NCBI GenBank assembly: GCA_003402315.1
Contig: QFXI01000005.1
Coordinates: forward strand, 1-64,000
Direction: 5' to 3'
Source of the DNA: Candidatus Nitrotoga sp. LAW
GTDB taxonomy: Bacteria > Pseudomonadota > Gammaproteobacteria > Burkholderiales > Gallionellaceae
DNA length: 64,000 bases
The notes below the pieces were generated by a model. It worked only from the letters and a program-made list of their open reading frames with translations, had not been told where the DNA came from and did no database searches. Positions 20,387 through 29,186 of the stretch are shown one piece after another. Position numbers and translations under genes: made by a program. Each line of letters opens with the position of its first letter. Position 1 is the stretch's first letter.

Positions 20387-23300
20387 CTATGGTGGCGAAA
20401 CAGACTTGCTTACACTTACCTTCTCTACATTCGGGTTAACCCATGCGCCCGTAATATTGTATTCAAATGACATCAACTTATCGAGCGGTTCACGCAGTAT
20501 CTTATTAGCAATAAAAACCCCAATACCCACTGCCGGGCCAGCGGCAAACGCGCTCAGCAGGGATGCCGTATTCCCTACAGTGGGTAGAATGCGCACACGC
20601 AAGTTTTGCGTTTCATGGTTTAGATCCACCTGCCCTTTCATAGTCACTTTGGCGGCCGAGCCTTCAATTTTAAAATCATCGGTCAACAGAACCCCCTTCC
20701 TAACTTGCGCCACTCCGTTGATGCTATCAAATTTAAAACCTGTGCTAAACACATCGGTAAAATCCAGCGCAATGCGCTTAGGCAGCGCTTGCAAGCTCAA
20801 AATACTGAGCAACTTACCGATACCCGGTTCGATTTGCAGAAACTGTCCTTTGCCAGTGTTCAGATTAAGTGTGCCATCCAGTGTGGCATAGCTGAATTCA
20901 GCTGGCGCGCCAAGCCAGGAAAATGTTCCTTCTAATTTTCCGCTGCCGTCCTTTACGCTATTCGGGTAGCCGGAACGACCAAGAATTTTCCCCGCATCGC
21001 TGATTTCCAACTTGAAATTAACTTGAGTCCGTTCCCCACTAGGGGCCATTTGCCATTTACCATCCGCAGTTAACTCACCATCTGGGTTAGTGATAATTAA
21101 TCGCTCCAAAAGCCAATCACGCTCATGTTGTTGTGCCAACAATTCCAACTTGCCCAGACTCTTGCCGTTAAGTGTGACGCTACCCACTGCCACGTCAAGC
21201 GCAGGATGTTTTGTATTAGCAATATTTTTTTTAGTTACATTAGATTGAGCTACAGCATTTCTCTTTTTACCGTTTTCATCCCGATCCAGTTCTAGAGACA
21301 AATTTTTCAAGCGGGCGCCAAACTTACCATTACCCTGTGGTTGCCAGTTCACTTCACCATTAATTGATTTAGCTGCCAGTAGCGCAACCACCGTACCATT
21401 AATATTACGTGCGTTGATACGCACATCATCTACCATATAGCCATACCCGCTTATTTTCTGGATCAGCAAATCAGCGCCTGCGATACTGGCCGGTGCCAAG
21501 CCATCAGACGCACTAGCCAAGGCTCCCCAACCTTCCACCGATAACTGCGGCATGGTGCCAGCTAGCCACACGCCATCTTTTTCCGCCCACTTGCCAGCAT
21601 TACCAAAATTTACCGTGCCGCGCTTGACGACCCGATCACCACCCTCATCCCAACGCAAAAATTTCGCACTGAATAGCTTGCCATATTGCACCGACAACAG
21701 ATCCTGTTGCGGAGTCGTGCTATTCATCTCGAAACGCAGTGGAATAATCTCGTTAGCGCGCTTTGCAAAGGGCGAGGGTAAGTCAGACGCCAACCCAACC
21801 AAATTGGAAGTGAGTTGCAAACTGACCTGTTTTTTTAACACCGTAATTTCCGATTCCCAATCGCTGGTACCATGCAGATAATTGAGCAATGGATGTGGCT
21901 CTAAATCACGCAAGACATCCATATTTGCGCGACCGACCACCTTGGCGTTAACAGCACTGCCTTTATTGCTCTGCACTGTCAGGTTGGCTGGTCCTCCAAG
22001 AACTTGCATAGTAACGCTCTGCGTGCGTACCGATGATTCGCTGAACAATAGATCGCCATTAACTTTATGTAAAATTGGCACACCCTTGCCCAAGCTCACT
22101 TCATTGTCGATAAAATGATACCGGCCCGAAACTATTGCCGGCTTACTACCGCGTAATGGAATATCCACCTGTAGATTCAGATTGCCATTACCGCCCGAAG
22201 TAATGTTATCGGTAAGGCCATCAATATATTCACGCACCGGGCTTTGCTGAATAAAATTCAGACCGTTCTTTGTTTCACCCACCGACTCGCCACGCACTTG
22301 CAATGGTAAACCAAGGTTTTTAATATCCGGCAAAACCACACTAATATCATTCAAGGCCGCGCCTACAGTCATCGCAGTCGGAGCAGTCACCTCGAGCCGT
22401 TTGCCCTGAATCGCCAATTTCGCAACGGCGTTTTCCACGCGAGGCCATCCTTTCGCATACTCCACCCCCACTCCCGTTGCACGCGCCCGAATTTGAAATA
22501 AACCATTGCGGTTTCCATCGAATGGAAAGTCCTTCAAATTACCCTTCAGACGCAGGTTAAAATTATCTGATTGCCCATCAACTAAGGCATCTCGTATCCA
22601 ATCGTGGGCTTCACCATTTAAAGCAACCAATGGAATATATCGGGCAGTATGGCGCACTGCGGCACGTGTCAAATGGACAGTCAAATCAATCAGGCCAGGG
22701 CTTTGCGGTAGCGACTGATAGCTACCAAAAAAATTCCCGGCAAGATCGGCATTGGATATGGAAACTTTATTAAATTTGACCTCCATCCCATTGTCATGCT
22801 TTTGCCAACTACACTGTGCAATGAGCGAATCAAATGTCAAAGGTTCCGGCATGATAAGTGGCGCATCCACCACAGAGTTGCGCATATTCAGCGACAACGT
22901 GCCATTGACGTCATTACCGTCCAACTGCCCGCTCAACCTGGTAAATCCCGGGATATTGCCCGAGCGCTGTATGGATAGTCCGTCAAAGCGCGCCTTAATC
23001 TCGTAATTCAATAGCTTGTCAAAATCACCCTGCCATTTTGCTTGTACATTGGAAATCCGCCCTTGGGGCGCGAATGTAGCCAGCTGCCGCTTCAAGCTAG
23101 ACGTCAACGGCAGAAAATGTGTCAGACTGGTAAAACTGCCCATATCCAACGTATTGACACGCACCTCACCGCTAGCTGACTGTTTACCTGTAACATCTGC
23201 AAAATGTAGATATAGGTCAATTGGCTGCAACACTAGGTCATTATTCGTCTGCAATGATAATTTTCGCGTGGAAATCTCAAAACCCCGAGCCACGTCGTGC

Positions 23301-24265
23301 CATTCAACGCGACCGCGCAGCTTGATCACATCGAGAAGCGGCAAATCATCGGCCAATTGTGTCTGTACATCAGCGAGCGCCATATCCGCAGTAAACTGAT
23401 TAATCTTGCCCTTTTCGACACCCAGCCAACCGCGTAACGCACCGCTGCCGCGTTTGGGCGCAATGGGCAGCGATACCCATTTATTCCATGCGGCAACATC
23501 AACATAGTCAAGCTGGGTATACAACTCTCCGCGCCAAGCATTAAAGTTATCAAAGCTGGTACCGAAAAAATCACCGCGCAAATCCAATTGCGCAGACAAT
23601 TCCGCTGGAGGCTCCGCCCGCAAGGAAAAACTATGACGACGCCCCCTGTTTTCAATGAGCATGTTCACTTGATTTAATATCAACGGAGGCGCAGCACGCC
23701 GCTCGTCCTGCCAAGTAATGCGCGCGTCACGCACCACAATATGTTTTTGGTGTAGTAACCAATCCGCCAGCCCGTGATCCGCAGGCTGGCCGGGGATATT
23801 GCTCGACATCCTCATGCCAGCGATATGCAACAAGCCTTGCACGTCCCGCTTGATCAACAGATCTGGCTGGTTAATCTCCAGGCTATATAATCGTACCTGC
23901 CCCGTCAGGACTGTCATCCACGACACCACATTGTCCACCCGCTGCAACGCGAGCAAAGTTTGCCCCTGTTTATCCAGAATAAGCACATCAGTAAACAAGA
24001 GATGCGGGCGAATGCCCTGCCAATCTGCCTCAATCTTGCCGATAGTCACTGGCTGGCCAACAACGTGACTGACCATAGCGCTAATGTTATCGTGATAGCG
24101 TTCGATATCCGGCAATATCCAATAACGCAATGTCAGCACCAATCCCCCGCCGACGAACAACAACAGCATTGCACTGAACAGCACAAATCGTGTTAATTGA
24201 TTGCAGCAACGCAAACAAAAACTCGCACAAGCCCTCAGCATATAAAGGGGTAACCAAGTAACCAT
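20387..24265 (-). CDS. yhdP: YhdP-family AsmA-like envelope protein
   Basis: Very large (1292 aa) inner-membrane-anchored periplasmic protein. One N-terminal membrane segment (about 27-50) is followed by a long beta-rich body (DUF3971/AsmA-like) ending with the conserved FKIEGSAAKVTMKGQVDLNHETQNLRVRILP region. Family members bridge the periplasm and help carry phospholipid to the outer membrane. Length fits the family. Divergent from glnE, with only 80 bp between them, so both promoters are packed into that gap. Confidence 0.93.
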   Translation of the reverse strand: MVTWLPLYMLRACASFCLRCCNQLTRFVLFSAMLLLFVGGGLVLTLRYWILPDIERYHDNISAMVSHVVGQPVTIGKIEADWQGIRPHLLFTDVLILDKQGQTLLALQRVDNVVSWMTVLTGQVRLYSLEINQPDLLIKRDVQGLLHIAGMRMSSNIPGQPADHGLADWLLHQKHIVVRDARITWQDERRAAPPLILNQVNMLIENRGRRHSFSLRAEPPAELSAQLDLRGDFFGTSFDNFNAWRGELYTQLDYVDVAAWNKWVSLPIAPKRGSGALRGWLGVEKGKINQFTADMALADVQTQLADDLPLLDVIKLRGRVEWHDVARGFEISTRKLSLQTNNDLVLQPIDLYLHFADVTGKQSASGEVRVNTLDMGSFTSLTHFLPLTSSLKRQLATFAPQGRISNVQAKWQGDFDKLLNYEIKARFDGLSIQRSGNIPGFTRLSGQLDGNDVNGTLSLNMRNSVVDAPLIMPEPLTFDSLIAQCSWQKHDNGMEVKFNKVSISNADLAGNFFGSYQSLPQSPGLIDLTVHLTRAAVRHTARYIPLVALNGEAHDWIRDALVDGQSDNFNLRLKGNLKDFPFDGNRNGLFQIRARATGVGVEYAKGWPRVENAVAKLAIQGKRLEVTAPTAMTVGAALNDISVVLPDIKNLGLPLQVRGESVGETKNGLNFIQQSPVREYIDGLTDNITSGGNGNLNLQVDIPLRGSKPAIVSGRYHFIDNEVSLGKGVPILHKVNGDLLFSESSVRTQSVTMQVLGGPANLTVQSNKGSAVNAKVVGRANMDVLRDLEPHPLLNYLHGTSDWESEITVLKKQVSLQLTSNLVGLASDLPSPFAKRANEIIPLRFEMNSTTPQQDLLSVQYGKLFSAKFLRWDEGGDRVVKRGTVNFGNAGKWAEKDGVWLAGTMPQLSVEGWGALASASDGLAPASIAGADLLIQKISGYGYMVDDVRINARNINGTVVALLAAKSINGEVNWQPQGNGKFGARLKNLSLELDRDENGKKRNAVAQSNVTKKNIANTKHPALDVAVGSVTLNGKSLGKLELLAQQHERDWLLERLIITNPDGELTADGKWQMAPSGERTQVNFKLEISDAGKILGRSGYPNSVKDGSGKLEGTFSWLGAPAEFSYATLDGTLNLNTGKGQFLQIEPGIGKLLSILSLQALPKRIALDFTDVFSTGFKFDSINGVAQVRKGVLLTDDFKIEGSAAKVTMKGQVDLNHETQNLRVRILPTVGNTASLLSAFAAGPAVGIGVFIANKILREPLDKLMSFEYNITGAWVNPNVEKVSVSKSVSPP

Positions 24266-24345
24266 GAAAACAAATAAGCCAAGGCGCGCATAGCAGATTT
24301 ATAATGAACCGCGAAGTATGAACAGTTTAACCCTAAGACCCCTCT

Positions 24346-27066
24346 ATGAATACCGTTATCACGCCTATCTCCGCTAATTTTGACATTGCTTTACAGCGTG
24401 CCATACGCTGCAGCCGATATGCGCAGCGCCTACTCGGCAGCGAGGGTGAATTACTGCCATGGCTGCGCACACACTATGCCCAACCTTGCAATAGGGACGA
24501 AATAACGGCATGGCTCACCGCCATACCCATTACGGACGAAGAGTCACTATCGCGCGCGATACGCCGTTTGCGCAAGCGCGTCATGCTCAAGCTACTAACG
24601 CGCGATTTAGGCGGACTAGCCAATCTGGAGGAAGTAATGGCCTGCATGTCTGCACTGGCAGAGCTGGTCATACAACGCACGCAATCCTTCATTATGGAGA
24701 CACTGGTTCAACAATATGGCCAACCGATAGGCGCACTGAGCGGCACGCCGCAACAATTGCTGGTAGTTGGCATGGGCAAACTGGGCGGCATGGAACTCAA
24801 TGTTTCCTCTGACATTGATCTTATTTTTGTCTACCCGGAAGACGGCAACAGCAATGGTTCCCGCAGTATAAGTAACCACGATTTTTTTACCCGCCTGGGG
24901 CGTCGCCTCATTAACCTGATTAACGAACTAACCCAGGAAGGCTATGTATTCCGCGTGGACATGCGTTTACGGCCTTATGGTGACAGCGGGCCCCTGGTGA
25001 TGAGTTTCGCAGCGGTGGAGGAATATCTGGTAGAACAGGGTCGAGAATGGGAACGTTACGCCTGGATTAAAGCCCGGGTAATCTCTCCGGCAGATTATCC
25101 CGCTACGCAAGAACTCATGCAGCTCGTACAACCCTTCATATTCCGCAAATATCTCGACTTCGGCGCATTCGAGTCTATGCGCAAATTGCATGCACAAATT
25201 AGCCAGGAAGTGCAGCGCCGCGATCGGATTGATAATATCAAACTGGGCCCAGGTGGCATCCGCGAAATTGAGTTCATAGCCCAAGTTTTTCAACTGATAC
25301 GGGGTGGACGCGATGCCAGCCTGCGTATCCGTCCCACCTTGCAAGTGTTGCAACTTCTGCGCGAAAACGGCCAACTTACACCAGACACCGTAATCGGATT
25401 GAGTACAGCTTATGTATTTTTACGTAATCTGGAGCATCGCCTGCAATATCTGGATGACCAGCAAACTCAGGATTTACCGAAAAATATTGCAGACCAAGGG
25501 TTACTAGCCGAGGGCATGGGTTATCCGGATTACGGTGCCATGTTGCAACAATTAAACCACCACCGTTCGTTGGTAAGCGAACAGTTCGCCCAAATTTTCA
25601 GCACGCAGCAAGATAACACGATAACAAGTACGCTTTGGCGCGAAAATTTAAAAGTGGATGAGTTGCAAAATGACCTTGGCAAATTAGGTTATGCAGACAC
25701 AACTCTCCTGGCTGAACGGCTGTTGAATATCCGTGACAGTGGCCGTTACCGCCAACTGCCAGACACAAGCCGCCAACGCATGGATAAACTGATTCCGCAG
25801 TTCATCACGCTATGTGCAGTGCCGAACAACCGTGACCAAACCTTGCCGCGCATACTAAACCTGTTGGAAAGCATTAGTCGACGCGCCTCCTACCTAGCTT
25901 TTCTGGCCGAATATCCTAAGGTTTTGCCACGTTTAGTCGACCTTGCCAGCGCCAGTGAATGGGCATGCGAATACTTAATTAAGCATCCCATTCTGCTGGA
26001 TGAATTGCTTGATGCACGTGAAATCTACCGTGCACCCGATTGGATAGCTCTGGATGCAGAACTGCTGACGCAACTGGATCATTGCAATACCGATACAGAA
26101 CGCCAGATGGATGTGCTTCGCCAATTTCAGCATGTCCAAACATTCCATTTATTGGCAATGGATTTGCACGGGCTGTTGCCGTTGGAAACGCTAAGCGATC
26201 ACCTCAGCAACTTGGCCGACCTAATTTTGCGCCATATATTGCAACTATGCTGGCGTGATGCGCGTAAAAAACATCAACAGCAAGCGCAATTTGCCATTAT
26301 TGCCTATGGAAAACTGGGGGGTCGCGAACTCGGCTATGCTGCCGATCTCGACTTGATTTTTTTGTACGATGACCAGCATCCCGACGCGGCAGAAATCTAT
26401 GCCCGGCTGGCTCAGCGCATCAATACTTTATTAAGCAGCTATACCTCAGCGGGCCGTTTGTACGAAATAGATTTGCGCCTGCGCCCGAATGGCGCTAGCG
26501 GCCTGTTGGTCAGTTCCATTCCCGCATTCGCTGAATACCAGCAGCATCACGCTTGGGTGTGGGAACACCAGGCGCTAACACGGGCACGCTTCTGTACCGG
26601 CGATACGCAAGTAGGTAAGCAATTTGAAATTATTCGCAACAACGTTTTATGCAAACCACGTGACCTGAATGTGCTGCGCCAAGAAATCGTAGCAATGCGG
26701 CAGAAAATGCTGGACACCCATCCCAATGACAGCGATTTATTCGATATCAAACATGACCGCGGCGGCATGGTAGACATTGAATTCATAGTGCAATTTTTAA
26801 TACTGGCCCATGCTCACACCGAGCTGAAATTGACTGCCAATAGCGGCAATTTGGCACTGCTAATGCTCGCAGGTGAATTAGGATTAATAAAAGTGGAATT
26901 GGCGGAGGCGGCCAGCAACTGCTACCGCACCCTGCGCGCGCTACAGCACAAGATGCGCCTGAATAACCAATCACCCTGCCGAATTGACAGGAAAGAAATC
27001 GACACCGCATCGGTAATTACGCTATGGGAAGAACTCTTGGGGTCACATTGTCAAGAAAAAAAGTAG
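24346..27066 (+). CDS. glnE: Bifunctional glutamine synthetase adenylyl-transferase/removase
   Basis: 906-residue regulator that adenylylates (inactivates) and deadenylylates glutamine synthetase in response to P-II and glutamine. Two nucleotidyltransferase domains are seen: GKLGGMELNVSSDIDLIF near residue 145 and GKLGGRELGYAADLDLIFLY near 655; each is followed by a helical domain with the GGIREIEFIAQ or GGMVDIEFIVQ motif. The length is normal and both active-site Asp pairs are present. With glnK at 14 kb it forms part of the nitrogen-control set in this window. Confidence 0.97.
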   Translation: MNTVITPISANFDIALQRAIRCSRYAQRLLGSEGELLPWLRTHYAQPCNRDEITAWLTAIPITDEESLSRAIRRLRKRVMLKLLTRDLGGLANLEEVMACMSALAELVIQRTQSFIMETLVQQYGQPIGALSGTPQQLLVVGMGKLGGMELNVSSDIDLIFVYPEDGNSNGSRSISNHDFFTRLGRRLINLINELTQEGYVFRVDMRLRPYGDSGPLVMSFAAVEEYLVEQGREWERYAWIKARVISPADYPATQELMQLVQPFIFRKYLDFGAFESMRKLHAQISQEVQRRDRIDNIKLGPGGIREIEFIAQVFQLIRGGRDASLRIRPTLQVLQLLRENGQLTPDTVIGLSTAYVFLRNLEHRLQYLDDQQTQDLPKNIADQGLLAEGMGYPDYGAMLQQLNHHRSLVSEQFAQIFSTQQDNTITSTLWRENLKVDELQNDLGKLGYADTTLLAERLLNIRDSGRYRQLPDTSRQRMDKLIPQFITLCAVPNNRDQTLPRILNLLESISRRASYLAFLAEYPKVLPRLVDLASASEWACEYLIKHPILLDELLDAREIYRAPDWIALDAELLTQLDHCNTDTERQMDVLRQFQHVQTFHLLAMDLHGLLPLETLSDHLSNLADLILRHILQLCWRDARKKHQQQAQFAIIAYGKLGGRELGYAADLDLIFLYDDQHPDAAEIYARLAQRINTLLSSYTSAGRLYEIDLRLRPNGASGLLVSSIPAFAEYQQHHAWVWEHQALTRARFCTGDTQVGKQFEIIRNNVLCKPRDLNVLRQEIVAMRQKMLDTHPNDSDLFDIKHDRGGMVDIEFIVQFLILAHAHTELKLTANSGNLALLMLAGELGLIKVELAEAASNCYRTLRALQHKMRLNNQSPCRIDRKEIDTASVITLWEELLGSHCQEKK

Positions 27067-27145
27067 CCCGGTAGATTATGCTGAATGAAATGAAGCCCGA
27101 CATCATAAGGAACACATGAACACATACGTTACCAACGTGCCACTG
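27064..27145. repeat. Dispersed repeat, copy A (left of toxin-antitoxin cassette)
   Basis: About 80 bp starting at the glnE stop that aligns, with scattered mismatches, to 28329-28410 on the other side of the toxin-antitoxin genes. The core (CTGAATGAAATGAAGCCCGAC) belongs to the widespread palindromic repeat type GGTTGGGCTGAA...AAGCCCAAC found between genes in many proteobacteria. This copy is the more degraded in its left half. Confidence 0.7.
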
Positions 27146-27169
27146 CTGCAGAAGCACATACTTTCTTCA

Positions 27170-27480
27170 TTGTTAATCCGACCAAACGGCGCTCCGATGT
27201 ATGGTACGGCATATTGATGATTTGAATACCATCATAAAAACGGGGAAAATCACGCATCCATTGGCTATTCTGGCGATAGTGAGTGTTACCGAACATCTAC
27301 ATGCGATATAGCTCTTGCCACCGAGCGACGCCGACTTCCGCCGCGATGGCCGCTTATCAAGGCCAAGGTTCGCGACGACTGGCAAAAGACGAGCATATTC
27401 GTGCCAGCCACCAAGCAAAATATGAGCGCAACATCTGCAGCGGCAGTATTAGGAACATCAAATCCGAGATGATGGCAGTC
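27170..27480 (+). pseudogene. Possible frameshifted relic gene, unrecognised
   Basis: Neighbouring short open stretches in different plus-strand frames have protein-like composition: one reads VRHIDDLNTIIKTGKI and continues to EHLHAI before a stop, another, starting about 27,290, contains SRRLAKDEHIRASHQAKYER. No frame is open throughout. The simplest reading is a decayed gene with at least one frameshift, but I cannot name a family and chance is not excluded. Confidence 0.3.
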
Positions 27481-27486
27481 AACGTA

Positions 27487-27515
27487 TTGACAATAGATAC
27501 ACAGATAGCTATACT
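27487..27515 (+). promoter_or_regulatory. Sigma-70 promoter of the toxin-antitoxin operon
   Basis: TTGACA, a 17-base spacer and TATACT: a perfect -35 box and near-perfect -10 box at ideal spacing, about 40 bp upstream of the antitoxin start. Confidence 0.88.
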
Positions 27516-27530
27516 TCATGTATCTATTGT
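27490..27530. promoter_or_regulatory. 12-bp inverted-repeat operator over the toxin-antitoxin promoter
   Basis: ACAATAGATACA and TGTATCTATTGT are perfect 12-bp arms around a 17-bp spacer. The left arm overlaps the -35 box, the -10 box lies in the spacer, and the right arm covers the expected transcript start. This is the layout expected for autorepression by a ribbon-helix-helix antitoxin, alone or complexed with its toxin. Confidence 0.85.
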
Positions 27531-27553
27531 GTATGCATTGAAAGGAGAATTCC

Positions 27554-27826
27554 ATGCGCGACGCTGCTATCAATCTACGCGCATTACCTGAGCAACGAGA
27601 TTTAATTGATCACGCTGCAACTCTGCTAGGCAAGAACCGTTCGGATTTCATGCTCGAGGCTGCCTGCTCAGCCGCGCAGGCGGTAATACTTGACCAGGTA
27701 TTTTTCAGCCTGAATACCGACAAGTTCCAGCAGTTCACGGCAATGCTCGACGCCCCGCCCAGTCCAAATCCAGGACTTGAGCGCCTCATGGCAGTGACGG
27801 CTCCTTGGGCCGCAATCAAGAAATGA
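27554..27826 (+). CDS. TacA-like (DUF1778) antitoxin
   Basis: 90-residue ribbon-helix-helix antitoxin of the DUF1778/TacA type. The N-terminal DNA-binding part is AAINLRALPEQRDLIDHAATLLGKNRSDFMLEAA; the C-terminal tail (about 55-90) would wrap the toxin. An AAGGAG ribosome site precedes the ATG at ideal distance. Its stop overlaps the toxin start (ATGA), the usual coupling in these modules. The upstream 12-bp inverted repeat is the likely binding site. Confidence 0.92.
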   Translation: MRDAAINLRALPEQRDLIDHAATLLGKNRSDFMLEAACSAAQAVILDQVFFSLNTDKFQQFTAMLDAPPSPNPGLERLMAVTAPWAAIKK

Positions 27827-28317
27827 GCTTGCAACTCAACGCACCTCAGCCACTTACGACCACCCACATTCTGGATCAATTTGAGTGCGGCGAGGGCGTT
27901 CTCGACGAGTGGCTCAAGCGCCGCGCAATGGTCAACCAAATGAGCGGAGCCAGCCGCACGTTTGTAGTGGCGGATCAGGATAGTCGTGTTTACGGCTACT
28001 ATGCCATGGCTGCGGGCGCTGTCTCGCACCAGATGGCAACCAGTTCTGTGCGTCGGAACATGCCCGACCCCATTCCGGTGATGGTACTGGCTCGGCTCGC
28101 GGTTGACCACCACACCCAAGGCATTAAGCTTGGCGCATCCCTACTGCAAGACGCCGTCAACCGGGCTGTGGTGGTTTCTCAAAACACCGGTGTCCGAGCT
28201 CTACTGGTGCAAGCACTTCACGACCGCGCCAAGGAGTTCTACCAACACTACGGTTTTCAGTCGTCGCCGTTACATCCGTTGACACTGATGCTGAGATTGA
28301 ATATCGGCAAGTCATGA
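27823..28317 (+). CDS. TacT-like GNAT acetyltransferase toxin
   Basis: 164-residue GNAT protein of the TacT/AtaT toxin type, which block translation by acetylating aminoacyl-tRNA. The family opening FECGEGVLDEWLKRRA, the acetyl-CoA loop LAVDHHTQGIKLGASLLQDA and the catalytic-Tyr region FYQHYGFQ are all present, so it looks intact. I moved the start from the track's TTG to the ATG that overlaps the antitoxin stop. The tRNA target is not readable from sequence. Confidence 0.92.
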   Translation: MSLQLNAPQPLTTTHILDQFECGEGVLDEWLKRRAMVNQMSGASRTFVVADQDSRVYGYYAMAAGAVSHQMATSSVRRNMPDPIPVMVLARLAVDHHTQGIKLGASLLQDAVNRAVVVSQNTGVRALLVQALHDRAKEFYQHYGFQSSPLHPLTLMLRLNIGKS

Positions 28318-28328
28318 ACAAATGAATT

Positions 28329-28410
28329 CAGCTCGGTAGGTTGTGCTGAATGTAATGAAACCCAACATCACACATTACGGATGAATGCATACATTCCCGA
28401 CGTGCCAATG
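28329..28410. repeat. Dispersed repeat, copy B (right of toxin-antitoxin cassette)
   Basis: Begins 11 bp after the toxin stop and aligns to copy A at the glnE end. Its palindromic core GGTTGTGCTGAATGTAATGAAACCCAAC is better preserved. The two copies are direct repeats about 1.26 kb apart, enclosing the relic ORF, promoter, antitoxin and toxin. Confidence 0.7.
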
Positions 28411-28439
28411 TAGCGAGAGACACATTAACTTTTTTGACC

Positions 28440-28545
28440 TTGACGACACATGCTATGTGAGAATGTTATCGTCAATTGACTGCACCTGATTGCAGTCGAC
28501 GCAACCTGTTGCATTCAATTTCAAAGCCTTACAAGTTAATGCAAC
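28440..28545. repeat. Cluster of inverted repeats downstream of the toxin gene
   Basis: Several perfect inverted repeats follow one another: TTGACGA/TCGTCAA (28440-28475) enclosing CACAT/ATGTG; GACTGCA/TGCAGTC (28478-28497); GCAAC/GTTGC (28501-28512); GTTGCATT/AATGCAAC (28508-28545). CTTGACGACA recurs near 28571. No ORF covers the region. It could be a structured RNA, a terminator array or a relic recombination site. Confidence 0.5.
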
Positions 28546-28709
28546 AGCTTCCAATCGTGCCTTGACAACTTGACGACATCTATTCACACAAACGATTAAG
28601 CAATTCATTTTTTAAATCTTCATTCGAACCATAATTTAGGTTGAATAACAGGTTTTACAAAAAGCTCGCCGCTTCATTTATTAGTCTTTATCTCCATTTT
28701 CTTGCCTGA

Positions 28710-29186
28710 TCAATTAGCATCGGAATTCCGGGGAGTCCAACAACACGAATTACTGGAATCACCGGCAGATCTAGTTTCGCTTTTGGGGTTGGCGGTATCG
28801 CTTTGGGGGTGCGCCTTACCACTATCGGAACCCATTTTACTATCATCCATTTTCTTGCCCTCGGCATCATCGGTCTTCTTGTGCCAAGCATGACCCATCT
28901 TCTTGTGCCTACTACCATCCATCATCTTCTTGTGCCCGGCCTTCATTTCTTCCAAGGTAATTTGGCCGTCTCCATTGATATCCAGCTCTTTAAATTTCTT
29001 GGTATGGAATGCATTAAATTCGTCTACAGTGACCATTCCATCTGAATTTGCATCCATGGCTTTGAACATTTTTTCCTGTATTTTTCCAACCATTTTTCCA
29101 TGATGTGCATCGGTATCAGCGTGGGCTAAAGTGGTGCCCAATACAAAACAAGACGTCATAGCGAGGTAACTAAAAGCTTTTCTCAT
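28710..29186 (-). CDS. Secreted EF-hand calcium-binding protein
   Basis: 158-residue protein with a signal peptide (MRKAFSYLAMTSCFVLGTTLAHA) and two EF-hand loops, DANSDGMVTVDEF (about 46-58) and DINGDGQITLEEM (about 70-82), each with all calcium ligands. The C-terminal half is a low-complexity Lys/Asp/Ser/His-rich tail with repeated HKKM-type units. I chose the ATG at 29186, not 29198, because the GGAG ribosome site lies between them. Probably a periplasmic calcium buffer or sensor; the partner is unknown. Confidence 0.85.
   Translation of the reverse strand: MRKAFSYLAMTSCFVLGTTLAHADTDAHHGKMVGKIQEKMFKAMDANSDGMVTVDEFNAFHTKKFKELDINGDGQITLEEMKAGHKKMMDGSRHKKMGHAWHKKTDDAEGKKMDDSKMGSDSGKAHPQSDTANPKSETRSAGDSSNSCCWTPRNSDAN

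Noticed and set aside
27064-28410. Integron cassette with attC sites around the toxin-antitoxin genes
   Set aside because: The flanking repeats lack the RYYYAAC/GTTRRRY core pairs of attC and match a dispersed palindromic repeat type instead.
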